64,000 nt of DNA, taken from Saccharofermentans sp. (GTDB lineage: Bacteria > Bacillota > Clostridia > Saccharofermentanales > Saccharofermentanaceae). The notes under the pieces are model-generated. The model ran no database searches. It was not told where the DNA came from and worked only from the letters and a program-made list of their open reading frames with translations. Shown piece by piece: positions 34,213 to 41,969 of this stretch; positions within the stretch are counted from its first letter, which is position 1; each line of letters starts with the position of its first letter. A program made the translations under genes and the position numbers. Location of the stretch: assembly GCA_024684815.1 (NCBI GenBank), contig JAIKWL010000026.1, positions 1 to 64,000 on the forward strand. Direction: 5' to 3'.

Positions 34213-35683
34213 TGCCATCCTCCAAAGGTATCTTTATCGTTACGTGTGTTCCTTCATTCTTGCGGCTCTTCATCTCGAAGACCTCCTTATTATTGTAGAA
34301 CAGATCCAGCCTTGCCATAACATTCGTGATGCCGACACCTCTTGTCTCGGAAGGCTTCTTCTCATTGCTCATGATCTTCTCGATGATCTCTTCGTCAGTT
34401 CCTACTCCGTTATCACTGACTCTGATGCAGCACATCTTATCTTCACGGTATACGGAAAGCGTGACCTTGCCTTCGCCCGGCTCCAGATCCTTGATACCGT
34501 ACTTGATCGAGTTCTCGACCAGAGGCTGGATGATCATGGAAGGAACCATTACATTAAGCAGACTCTCGTCTATATCCTTCTCGAAAAGCATCTCCCCGGC
34601 ATATCTGACATTAAGGATATACATGTATGAATCAACGAGTTCGATCTCTTCAGAGAGCTTAACGGTCTCACTGCTCTTCTTAACATTATATCTGAAGAAG
34701 TCAGCCATGTTCCTGATGTATTCGACAGTCCTGTCGGCACCCTCCATCATGGCAAGCTGCGCGCCGGCATTGAGAGTGTTGAACAGGAAATGAGGATTGA
34801 TCTGCGACTGCAGGTACTTAAGCTGTGCATCCTTAAGGTGCGTCTCCATCAGGAGGTTCTTCTCCTTCATCTCACTTTGCGTGATGAGCTGCGTCCTGAT
34901 ACGCGCGATATAATCCTTGATCGACGCCAGCATCTCGTTAAACGCCATCGTCACCTTGCCGACTTCGTCTCCGGATCTTACTTCGAGCGGTTCGACATTT
35001 TCCGGGCTTCCGGCTGATATGATCTCCTCGGCCTTTGCCGACAAACGCGTAAGCGGTCTTGTTATCGTGCTCGTCAGAATGATTATGAGGAGCACGTTCA
35101 TGACCGATGCCACACCGAATATCAGCATGCTCATGATCTGCGTATACCTGAAAGTGTTTACAAGAGTCATGTAGTTTTCGGAGTTGATCCTGAACTGCTC
35201 GTTGTTGATCGCCTGGATATATGTGTTCAGATAGTCCTTGATCTTGCTGCATTCCTCATATTTAGCGGTATATTCGTCGATCTTTCTGCCTCGCTTCGCC
35301 TGTATAGCTTCATCGGCAGTCTTAAGATATGTCTCGAGCATATTCCTGATATCGCGCTCTGCGAGTTCTACACTGTTGTCCGTAATATCGCTGTTAAGAG
35401 ATCTCATCATCTCATTCATGCTCTGTGAGGAAGCGTAATAAAGCTCAAGATCATCCGTTCCCTTGGTCTCAAGATAACCCGTAAGACCGGAATGGATATG
35501 ATTCAGATTATCCGACAATTCATTGAGACTGATGTTGCTCGAGAATACCGAGTTGATCTTCTCCAATGCCTGATTAAGGTTGAAGAATACGAAGACGTTA
35601 ACGCACATCGCGATGACAGATGTCGCAAGGAAGACCGCAACAAGCTTACGGGAGATCTTCATGTTGGCGAAGAAGTTAGTCAT
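34205..35683 (-). CDS. YesM-like sensor histidine kinase
   Basis: Two membrane helices (about 12-34 and 185-208) flank an external helical bundle of about 150 residues. A HAMP domain follows, then a His_kinase (LytS/YesM type) region with the phospho-histidine in SQINPHFLFNTLNAG, and an ATPase domain (NGVGTDEE, GVGITNVMARLDL). It should phosphorylate the regulator encoded downstream. The gene starts six bases after AGGAGG, overlapping the sugar-binding protein gene by eight bases. Confidence 0.92.
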   Translation of the reverse strand: MTNFFANMKISRKLVAVFLATSVIAMCVNVFVFFNLNQALEKINSVFSSNISLNELSDNLNHIHSGLTGYLETKGTDDLELYYASSQSMNEMMRSLNSDITDNSVELAERDIRNMLETYLKTADEAIQAKRGRKIDEYTAKYEECSKIKDYLNTYIQAINNEQFRINSENYMTLVNTFRYTQIMSMLIFGVASVMNVLLIIILTSTITRPLTRLSAKAEEIISAGSPENVEPLEVRSGDEVGKVTMAFNEMLASIKDYIARIRTQLITQSEMKEKNLLMETHLKDAQLKYLQSQINPHFLFNTLNAGAQLAMMEGADRTVEYIRNMADFFRYNVKKSSETVKLSEEIELVDSYMYILNVRYAGEMLFEKDIDESLLNVMVPSMIIQPLVENSIKYGIKDLEPGEGKVTLSVYREDKMCCIRVSDNGVGTDEEIIEKIMSNEKKPSETRGVGITNVMARLDLFYNNKEVFEMKSRKNEGTHVTIKIPLEDGNV

Positions 35684-36695
35684 CGCTGTCCTCCTGGAGA
35701 TAGGTTGAGATGTTTTCGCGGTTTATAAGGATATAGTTCGAGCTGTAGTATTCACTCACATTGCCCGTGTTGTTATATTCGTTAAGCGCATTGACGCACT
35801 GCTGCGCAACTTTCTCCGCTTCGATCGCAAAGGTTGCATATACTGAACCTTTATCGATCGCTTTAAGGATCGTCTCTGAGTCGAAGTATCCGAGCACAGT
35901 CGTCTTACCGACAAGGTTCTTATCGACTATACACTGGTAAACGCTGTCACTTGTACGGTCGTTAAGACAGATAATGACATCCGGAACTTCTTTCAGGCTG
36001 TCAAGGATGGTCATTACATCCTCCTGCGAACTGAACGGTGTCGAGATATCAACGAGGTTCGACGTAAGAACGATCCTCTTTCCTTTGAGTGATTCCTGGA
36101 TAGCCGTACGGATGATATCATCGGAATTGCTGTCATCCCTGTCCAGAAGGATCAGCGCATTGAGCGGATACTTCATTTTCTCTGAAGCTATCTTCGCAAG
36201 TTCGTCACCGTACTCGGCGCCTAAACTGTAGTTGTTAAGTCCGATATAACTCTTTCTTGAAGAACTCGTACAGTCGACAAGAACAGTAACGACAGGTATT
36301 CCGTTATCAGTGGCTTTTTCTATCAGCTCAGCCGTCTCCTCCGACTCATCGCCCTCAAGTATTATTCCGTCGACTTTGGAACTTATCGCGATATTGATCC
36401 TGTCCGCCTTCGAATAATTTGTCGAAAGGTTCTGCCCCGTCATCTCGACATAGCAGCCGTTATCCTGCGCATAATCGAGGATCTCCTTATAGATCCGCTT
36501 TGACAGCTGGCTGTCCGGATCGTCGGCAATATAAGCATATAATCTCGGGTATTTCTCGATGTTCTCCTCCTGGACTTCTCCCAGGCGCCTGACGGTCTCC
36601 CTGTAGTAGAACAGTCCGGCCATGGTCGAGAAAAAAAGGACGAGCACAATACCCGCCAGAACCGAGACAACTAACCTGTTCTTTGAGACCTTCAT
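35676..36695 (-). CDS. Membrane-anchored sugar-binding protein of the signalling operon
   Basis: An N-terminal membrane helix (residues 8-28) that is not cleaved by a visible lipobox is followed by a LacI/RbsB-type binding domain (GIILEGDESEETAELI, IPVVTVLVD, VIICLNDRTSDSVYQ, LGYFDSETILKAID). It begins the kinase operon and should act as the sugar sensor that touches the kinase's outer domain. Only eight bases separate its ATG from a TATAAT box and no ribosome site is visible. Confidence 0.85.
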   Translation of the reverse strand: MKVSKNRLVVSVLAGIVLVLFFSTMAGLFYYRETVRRLGEVQEENIEKYPRLYAYIADDPDSQLSKRIYKEILDYAQDNGCYVEMTGQNLSTNYSKADRINIAISSKVDGIILEGDESEETAELIEKATDNGIPVVTVLVDCTSSSRKSYIGLNNYSLGAEYGDELAKIASEKMKYPLNALILLDRDDSNSDDIIRTAIQESLKGKRIVLTSNLVDISTPFSSQEDVMTILDSLKEVPDVIICLNDRTSDSVYQCIVDKNLVGKTTVLGYFDSETILKAIDKGSVYATFAIEAEKVAQQCVNALNEYNNTGNVSEYYSSNYILINRENISTYLQEDSDD

Positions 36696-36703
36696 CGGTG
36701 ATA

Positions 36704-36709
36704 ATTATA
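36704..36709 (-). promoter_or_regulatory. TATAAT box next to the sensor operon start
   Basis: TATAAT on the minus strand ends eight bases before the ATG at 36695, so a message started here would have almost no leader. A second TATAAT at 36731-36736 would give a leader of about 30 bases. Neither has a good -35 box. Confidence 0.4.
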
Positions 36710-36761
36710 CTCTATGAAAATACACATTTCATTATATGGGGACCGGAACAGGCGGGGGCAT

Positions 36762-36786
36762 AAAAAACGGCGGGATATACCCGCCG
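36762..36786 (-). terminator. Terminator after the DUF2130 gene
   Basis: On the minus strand CGGCGGG (36786-36780) pairs with CCCGCCG (36774-36768) and is followed by six Ts. Confidence 0.88.
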
Positions 36787-36816
36787 CTTCATCGTTAAGC
36801 AATGTCAGTGTAACCG

Positions 36817-38049
36817 TCATTCACCGCTGCCGCCCTGCTCTTCAAACATCTTTCTTACAGAAGGGGCATTCTTCGTCAGTTTCTTGATAGTCAGATCGTC
36901 AGCCTTATCATTGGCAAGGCGCAGATTATTCTCAGAAGACTGGAGTGCCTTCTTGACCTTCTCCAGATGATCGATCGTCTTGTCGATCTCTTCGATGGCG
37001 GTCTGGAACCTCTCGCTTGCGATCCTGTAGTTCTTGCCAAACGCATCCTTAAATGCCTGCATATTGGACTCGAAATTCACAAGATCCAGTTGCTGGTCCT
37101 TCACCACCTGAAGCTCTCTCTGATACTGCAGTGAATTGAGCGCTGCATTCCTTAAGAGCGTGATCATGGGAATGAAGAACTGCGGCCTGATGACATACAT
37201 CTTCGGATACTTGTAGGAGACGTCGACAATACCGTTGTTATAAAGCTCATTGTCTGCTTCAAGGAGTGAAACGAGCACCGCGTATTCACAGCCCTTCTCA
37301 TTCCTGTCCTTGTCGAGTTCTTTAAAGAAATCCTCATTCTTGTGCTTGGTGGCAGTAGTGTCCATCTCGTTCTTCATCTCGAACATGATAGATATGAATT
37401 CCTGTCCCTCCTCGAAATCCCTGAAGATGAAATCGCCCTTGCTGTTGGTCTCGCTTACCTTGTTGTCCTTCTCAAAATATGCATTCGGGAAGGCCGTCAT
37501 GCGGAGTGAATTAAACTGGATCTGGCAGTGCTGCTCAAGGCTCTCGCCAACCATCTTCGTGGACTGGCGCGCCTTGAAATTCTTGTACTGTTCGATCTGC
37601 TCGTCCTTGAACTTAAGCTGGTTCTTATAAGACTCCTCGATGTTCTTCTCCTTAAGAGCACTCTCGGTCTTCTGATTCTCAAGCATGCTCTTGAGTTCTA
37701 TTACCTCCTTGCCGATATCAGCGATCTCTTTGTCCTTGTCACGGACTGCTTCACTGACAGCAAGCTTCTTCTCCGAATCGCCCATCGACAGTTTGTTCTT
37801 AAGCTGCTCTATCTCCAACTGCTTATTCGCGATCTCTTTATCCTTTTCCGTAATGACTTCGGCAAAAGACTTCTCCTGCTCCATCTTAGCCATCTTAATG
37901 CTGTCTTTATTCCTGTCCTCTATCTCCCTGGCGCGCTTGTGAAGCTCCTCTTCAAAAGCATCATTCCTGACCTGATTCAGCAGTTCGGCATAACCGGACT
38001 CATCCACCTGGAACACTTCTCCGCACTTGGGACACTTGATCTCATGCAT
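36817..38049 (-). CDS. DUF2130 domain protein
   Basis: A 410-residue protein with an N-terminal zinc-knuckle-like CPKCGE, a long charged coiled coil (about residues 30-160) and the DUF2130 domain (GESLEQHCQIQFNSLRM, GDFIFRD, FEMKNEMD, LVSLLEADNELYNNGIVDVS), followed by another coiled segment. The core has the look of a PD-(D/E)xK nuclease-like fold, with GDFIFRD and E-x-K (FEMKNE). No cellular role is established. Genes on either side are transcribed the same way but separated by clear gaps. Confidence 0.88.
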   Translation of the reverse strand: MHEIKCPKCGEVFQVDESGYAELLNQVRNDAFEEELHKRAREIEDRNKDSIKMAKMEQEKSFAEVITEKDKEIANKQLEIEQLKNKLSMGDSEKKLAVSEAVRDKDKEIADIGKEVIELKSMLENQKTESALKEKNIEESYKNQLKFKDEQIEQYKNFKARQSTKMVGESLEQHCQIQFNSLRMTAFPNAYFEKDNKVSETNSKGDFIFRDFEEGQEFISIMFEMKNEMDTTATKHKNEDFFKELDKDRNEKGCEYAVLVSLLEADNELYNNGIVDVSYKYPKMYVIRPQFFIPMITLLRNAALNSLQYQRELQVVKDQQLDLVNFESNMQAFKDAFGKNYRIASERFQTAIEEIDKTIDHLEKVKKALQSSENNLRLANDKADDLTIKKLTKNAPSVRKMFEEQGGSGE

Positions 38050-38142
38050 ATATACCGTTCCTCCTTATTCGACTTCATGCTCATATTATATGTCATATTG
38101 AGATCCGATATGGGGACAATAAACGTACTTAAGCAGCGGCTC

Positions 38143-38814
38143 TTACTGATGTCTGGTCTTATAGTCATCCCTGATCTCGCTGAGCATCTCATCCGAATCG
38201 AATGATGCCGCCATTTCAGCAGATGATCCGGCTGCTCTTGCACAGGATACCATCTTGCCCATGACCTTGTAGTTGAGCTTGGTTCCCGCGCCGTCACACT
38301 CGTATCTGACAGCTCTGCTCTTATCGACGCCGAACCTGTCGGCAACACTTACAGCATCGATATTTGCACCGAGGAAGATGAATTCCCAGTGATTCTTCTC
38401 CTTCTTCTTCTCGACCATCTTCTTTACCTTGTCGTAGGAATACTCTCTGCTCGAATTCTCCATACCGTCCGTTGTAATGATGAACAGTGTCTTTTCCGGA
38501 ACGTCTTCATCTCTTGCATGCTTATGGATGCTTCCGATGTGATGGATCGATCTGCCTACCGCATCAAGGAGAGCCGTTGAACCTCTGACGTAATACTCCT
38601 TTTCGGTTATGGGTTCGATCTCCTTAAGAGGAACTCTGTCATGCAGCACTTCCACCTGTCCGTCGAAAAGGACCGTGGATATCAGTGCCTCTCCCTCTTC
38701 CTTCTTCTGCTTTTCGATCATGGCGTTGAAGCCTCCGATCGTATCATTCTCAAGTCCGCTCATCGATCCGCTCCTGTCAAGGATGAATACGATCTCTGTC
38801 AATCCCTTTTTCAT
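38143..38814 (-). CDS. VWA domain protein
   Basis: A 223-residue soluble VWA protein with an intact metal site (LDRSGSMSG, then a threonine in VRGSTALLDAVG and TTDGMEN). It is of the TerF/YfbK-like intracellular type, with no membrane helix. The protein ends in MLSEIRDDYKTRHQ. The macro-domain gene lies 115 bases upstream on the same strand; the two may be linked in a stress or ADP-ribose related role, but only by position. Confidence 0.87.
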   Translation of the reverse strand: MKKGLTEIVFILDRSGSMSGLENDTIGGFNAMIEKQKKEEGEALISTVLFDGQVEVLHDRVPLKEIEPITEKEYYVRGSTALLDAVGRSIHHIGSIHKHARDEDVPEKTLFIITTDGMENSSREYSYDKVKKMVEKKKEKNHWEFIFLGANIDAVSVADRFGVDKSRAVRYECDGAGTKLNYKVMGKMVSCARAAGSSAEMAASFDSDEMLSEIRDDYKTRHQ

Positions 38815-38929
38815 TTCCGTTTCCTCACTTTCTTCCCGCTTACCGCGATTGTTTTATCGTGGCTTCAGTATAGGTCGGATAATGATACGGGTGGTCGCCT
38901 GAGAAGCGACATTTTTATGCTCTGATTAA

Positions 38930-40096
38930 TTAACCCAACAGCGGTTCATTGTGTTCGTAGAGCGCCAGATTGATCGTCATTATGTCATATACTCCGTTAT
39001 CGATGAAGTATTCGACTATAAGATCGGAAACACTCGATTTTGACAGTGCGTAACCCGCGCGTCCAAGAAAATCCTTTGTCTCATCGACATTGAGCTTTAA
39101 TGCCAGTGCAAAAGCAAGTGCAGTGGGCTTTTTGGGTTTGTAATCCTTATTGCTCCTTATCTTCGAAAAGAGCTTGCGGTCAACATTCGCGCGCTTATAT
39201 ACTTCGATGTCGGTATAGCCTTTCTCGGTGATCATGCGCAGAAGGCTCTCTGACCAGGTTTCCGACACCTGCTTAACCACATCTTCAAGAGATCTTTTTA
39301 CCGGCACCGGAGCTGCTCCCACAGGAGCTGCGGCTGCCATATGAGCTGCTGATGCCATCGCAGCGCCGCCCATGGCACCACCCATGCATGCATCCATATC
39401 AGGCGGTGCGGATCTTGATTCTTCGGCACGCAAAAACTTAGGGCGCGCACGTCTTCTTTCGCGTCTGCTTAAGCGCGGTTCTTTTGCAGCATCTTCCGGA
39501 GGAAGGCAAAAGTTCGGAAGCTCGAACGGGACTTCCTCATCCGGATATTCTTCGACAGCTTTTTCTTCCACATAATTCTCGTCGATAAACTGATCCACAC
39601 CGGCAAAGATCCTGCCTGATAAAGTGAATGATTCGTTATCGAAAACAACGAGCGTTATATCCATATCATGTTCAGACAAAAAGCTGCTGAAGACCGATGT
39701 CGCGGTCAATAACGCTTCGGCTTTCGGAAAACCGTTTACGCCTGTTGAAATGAGCGGGAATGCTATGCTCTCAATCCCTAACTCAACAGCTTTATTCAGA
39801 CAGTTAAGATAACAGTTCTTTAAGATCTCTTTCTCGCCTTTATCGCCGCCGTCCCAGACAGGACCGACAGTGTGGATTATATATTTTGCAGGAAGACCAA
39901 AAGCAGGTGTGACAGCTGTCTGTCCTTCTTTGATCGGTCCGATCTTTTGTCTTTCTTCAAGAAGCTTTTCGGCACCTGCCGCTTCATAGACTGCGCTGTC
40001 AGTTCCTGCCATGTAAAGCGGTCCGGGATTGGCCGTGTTTACTATCGCATCAGCTTCTATAAGAGTAATGTCATTTCGAACGATCTTAAAAGCCAT
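38930..40096 (-). CDS. Macro domain protein with C-terminal helical domain
   Basis: Residues 1-150 form a macro domain (VRNDITLIEADAIVNTANP, then GCD-like TDSAVYEAAG, GPVWDGGDKGE and FPLISTGVNGFPKAEA), which binds or removes ADP-ribose. A low-complexity Ala/Met/Gly linker follows (about 225-255). The last 130 residues are a helical domain (YKRANVDRKLFSKIRSNKDY ... LALKLNVDETKDFLGRAGYAL) of a kind often fused to or encoded beside macro domains and reminiscent of a helix-turn-helix. Target unknown. Confidence 0.87.
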   Translation of the reverse strand: MAFKIVRNDITLIEADAIVNTANPGPLYMAGTDSAVYEAAGAEKLLEERQKIGPIKEGQTAVTPAFGLPAKYIIHTVGPVWDGGDKGEKEILKNCYLNCLNKAVELGIESIAFPLISTGVNGFPKAEALLTATSVFSSFLSEHDMDITLVVFDNESFTLSGRIFAGVDQFIDENYVEEKAVEEYPDEEVPFELPNFCLPPEDAAKEPRLSRRERRRARPKFLRAEESRSAPPDMDACMGGAMGGAAMASAAHMAAAAPVGAAPVPVKRSLEDVVKQVSETWSESLLRMITEKGYTDIEVYKRANVDRKLFSKIRSNKDYKPKKPTALAFALALKLNVDETKDFLGRAGYALSKSSVSDLIVEYFIDNGVYDIMTINLALYEHNEPLLG

Positions 40097-40354
40097 ATAT
40101 ACACCTTTTGTCTTCGTTATAGTCCCGGATCTGTCTTTATATTATAGCCCCGCCAAACACATAAACAAATGTGACAAAGGTGTAAGCATTATGTAAGCAG
40201 ATAAAATGGAGACGCAAATGACCGTTTTCTATACTTTGGCTGACAACATGAACAAAGAGCCGCATAAAACCCGAACTTAAGAAAATCTTAATGTCCGCGC
40301 TACTAACTTCTTAAGGCCCGCTTTGTGATAATGATGTCCGGGGAGAATAATACT

Positions 40355-41683
40355 ATGGAAACGATCAGATTCATCAACTTCATTATCACCGCGATCTTCG
40401 CTGTCTGCTACTCATACCAGTTCATCTATGTTCCTGTCTCGCTTTGGAAACAGCGCCGCGGGAAAAAACGCATCTCATCTGCAAAGATATCTTCAGAGGA
40501 GGCAGATAAGACCCGTGATAAGTCATCAGGAAGAACAGATAAGCACTATGCTGTGCTTATCTGTGCCAGAAACGAAGACAACGTTATCGGCCAGCTTATA
40601 GATAGCATCAATGACCAGACTTATAAGGGCAGTGTCACCACATTTGTCATGGCTGACAACTGCACCGACGACACTTACGGTGAAGCAGTCCGTCACGGTG
40701 CAGTGGCTTATACCCGTTCATCGCAAAGATATATCGGCAAAGGCTATGCAATGGAAGCTTTGTTAAAAGAGATAAGACGTGATTATCCGGAAGGTTTCGA
40801 CGGATTCTTTGTTTTCGATGCCGACAACATACTCTCTCCTGATTACATCGAACAGATGCACTTATGTCATCTTGAGGGCAATGAAGTCATCACTTCATAC
40901 CGCAATACAAAGAACTACGGTGATAACTGGATCAGTTCAGGGTACGGCCTCTGGTTCTTAAGAGAATCCATGTATCTTAACTATCCCAGGTATAAGCTTG
41001 GAGTATCCGCAGCGATATCCGGAACCGGATTCTTCTTCTCCTCTGACGTATTAAAAGACATCGGAGGCTGGCCGTTCCACCTTCTGACCGAAGATATTGA
41101 ATTCACGATAAACAGAGTATGCAAAGGCCGCAAAACAGCCTTCTGCAGAAGCGCGGTTTTCTACGATGAGCAGCCCACTTCATTAAAGCAGTCCGTCACA
41201 CAGCGCATGCGCTGGGCAAGAGGTTACATACAGGTTTTCCAGCGCTATGGAAAGACGTTGATCTCTGAAATGTTCCGCGGCAACTTCTCGGCTTTTGATA
41301 TGGCAATGAACATCATGCCCGCATTCATCCTTACCGCGATATCGATCACCTGCAATCTGCTCTACGGAACGATCGGTGCCGTTACAGGCGGAGATATCAC
41401 TATCGCGCTTTGGTCTTTATTCGAGACAGTATTCAATGCATGTTCAATGCTCTTTGTCCTCGGCACGGTAACGCTCATTACAGAATGGAAGAACATTGCT
41501 GCTCCGGCATCAAGAAAGGTCTTCTCGGCATTCTCTTTCCCGTTCTTCATGCTCACATACATTCCGATCTCATTTGCCGCTCTCTTCGTTAACCCGGGCT
41601 GGAAACCGATCAGGCACAAAGCAACAACCTCTCCTCTCAGCATCGGATTCACGCAGAGAGAACCCGGCAGAAAGATCTCCTGA
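40355..41683 (+). CDS. Membrane glycosyltransferase, family 2
   Basis: A membrane helix (about residues 5-27) leads into a GT-A domain (AVLICARNEDNVIGQLIDS, ADNCTDDTY, FVFDADN, then TEDIEF and QRMRWARG, the QxxRW motif of processive enzymes such as cellulose and hyaluronan synthases), followed by several membrane helices. The start at 40355 follows GGGGAGA by nine bases; an earlier GTG at 40325 is less likely. It probably makes a cell-surface polysaccharide or glycolipid. Confidence 0.88.
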   Translation: METIRFINFIITAIFAVCYSYQFIYVPVSLWKQRRGKKRISSAKISSEEADKTRDKSSGRTDKHYAVLICARNEDNVIGQLIDSINDQTYKGSVTTFVMADNCTDDTYGEAVRHGAVAYTRSSQRYIGKGYAMEALLKEIRRDYPEGFDGFFVFDADNILSPDYIEQMHLCHLEGNEVITSYRNTKNYGDNWISSGYGLWFLRESMYLNYPRYKLGVSAAISGTGFFFSSDVLKDIGGWPFHLLTEDIEFTINRVCKGRKTAFCRSAVFYDEQPTSLKQSVTQRMRWARGYIQVFQRYGKTLISEMFRGNFSAFDMAMNIMPAFILTAISITCNLLYGTIGAVTGGDITIALWSLFETVFNACSMLFVLGTVTLITEWKNIAAPASRKVFSAFSFPFFMLTYIPISFAALFVNPGWKPIRHKATTSPLSIGFTQREPGRKIS

Positions 41684-41757
41684 TCATGAGGTTGCCTTAT
41701 AACTCAACCGCTGTTTCAGAAGACCGGAAGAAATGTACTATCAGGCCTCAAACAAAT

Positions 41758-41798
41758 ATCAAATAGTGCATAAATCTTAATAATGTGCACTATTTGAT
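41758..41798. terminator. 13-bp inverted repeat between convergent genes
   Basis: ATCAAATAGTGCA (41758-41770) and its exact complement (41786-41798), with a 15-base loop, lie between the glycosyltransferase and the FeoB-associated gene. It probably ends transcription from both sides, although U-runs are weak. Confidence 0.6.
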
Positions 41799-41825
41799 CC
41801 GAAAATAAGGATAAATAGCGGATCT

Positions 41826-41969
41826 TCAATCAGAAGGACATTTGCTCCTGCATTTCGAGCAGTCACCGCAGCAGGAAGATCCTTTCTTCTTCCTTCTGAC
41901 CGCAAGTGCAACAGCACCAGCTATAACAAGGACTATTACAACTGTCAGAACAATATCAGCGGGATTCAT
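41826..41969 (-). CDS. FeoB-associated Cys-rich membrane protein
   Basis: A 47-residue protein: a membrane helix (residues 6-24), a basic RRKKK step and a Cys-rich end (SCCGDCSKCRSKC). Proteins of this kind follow feoB in many Firmicutes. The start overlaps the feoB stop by four bases. It may help bind or hand over ferrous iron. A longer upstream reading overlaps feoB and was not chosen. Confidence 0.88.
   Translation of the reverse strand: MNPADIVLTVVIVLVIAGAVALAVRRKKKGSSCCGDCSKCRSKCPSD

Noticed and set aside
38882..38925. Plus-strand hairpin GTCGC...GCGAC with T-run
   Set aside because: No plus-strand gene leads into it; both neighbours are on the minus strand, so it is probably chance or a weak element.
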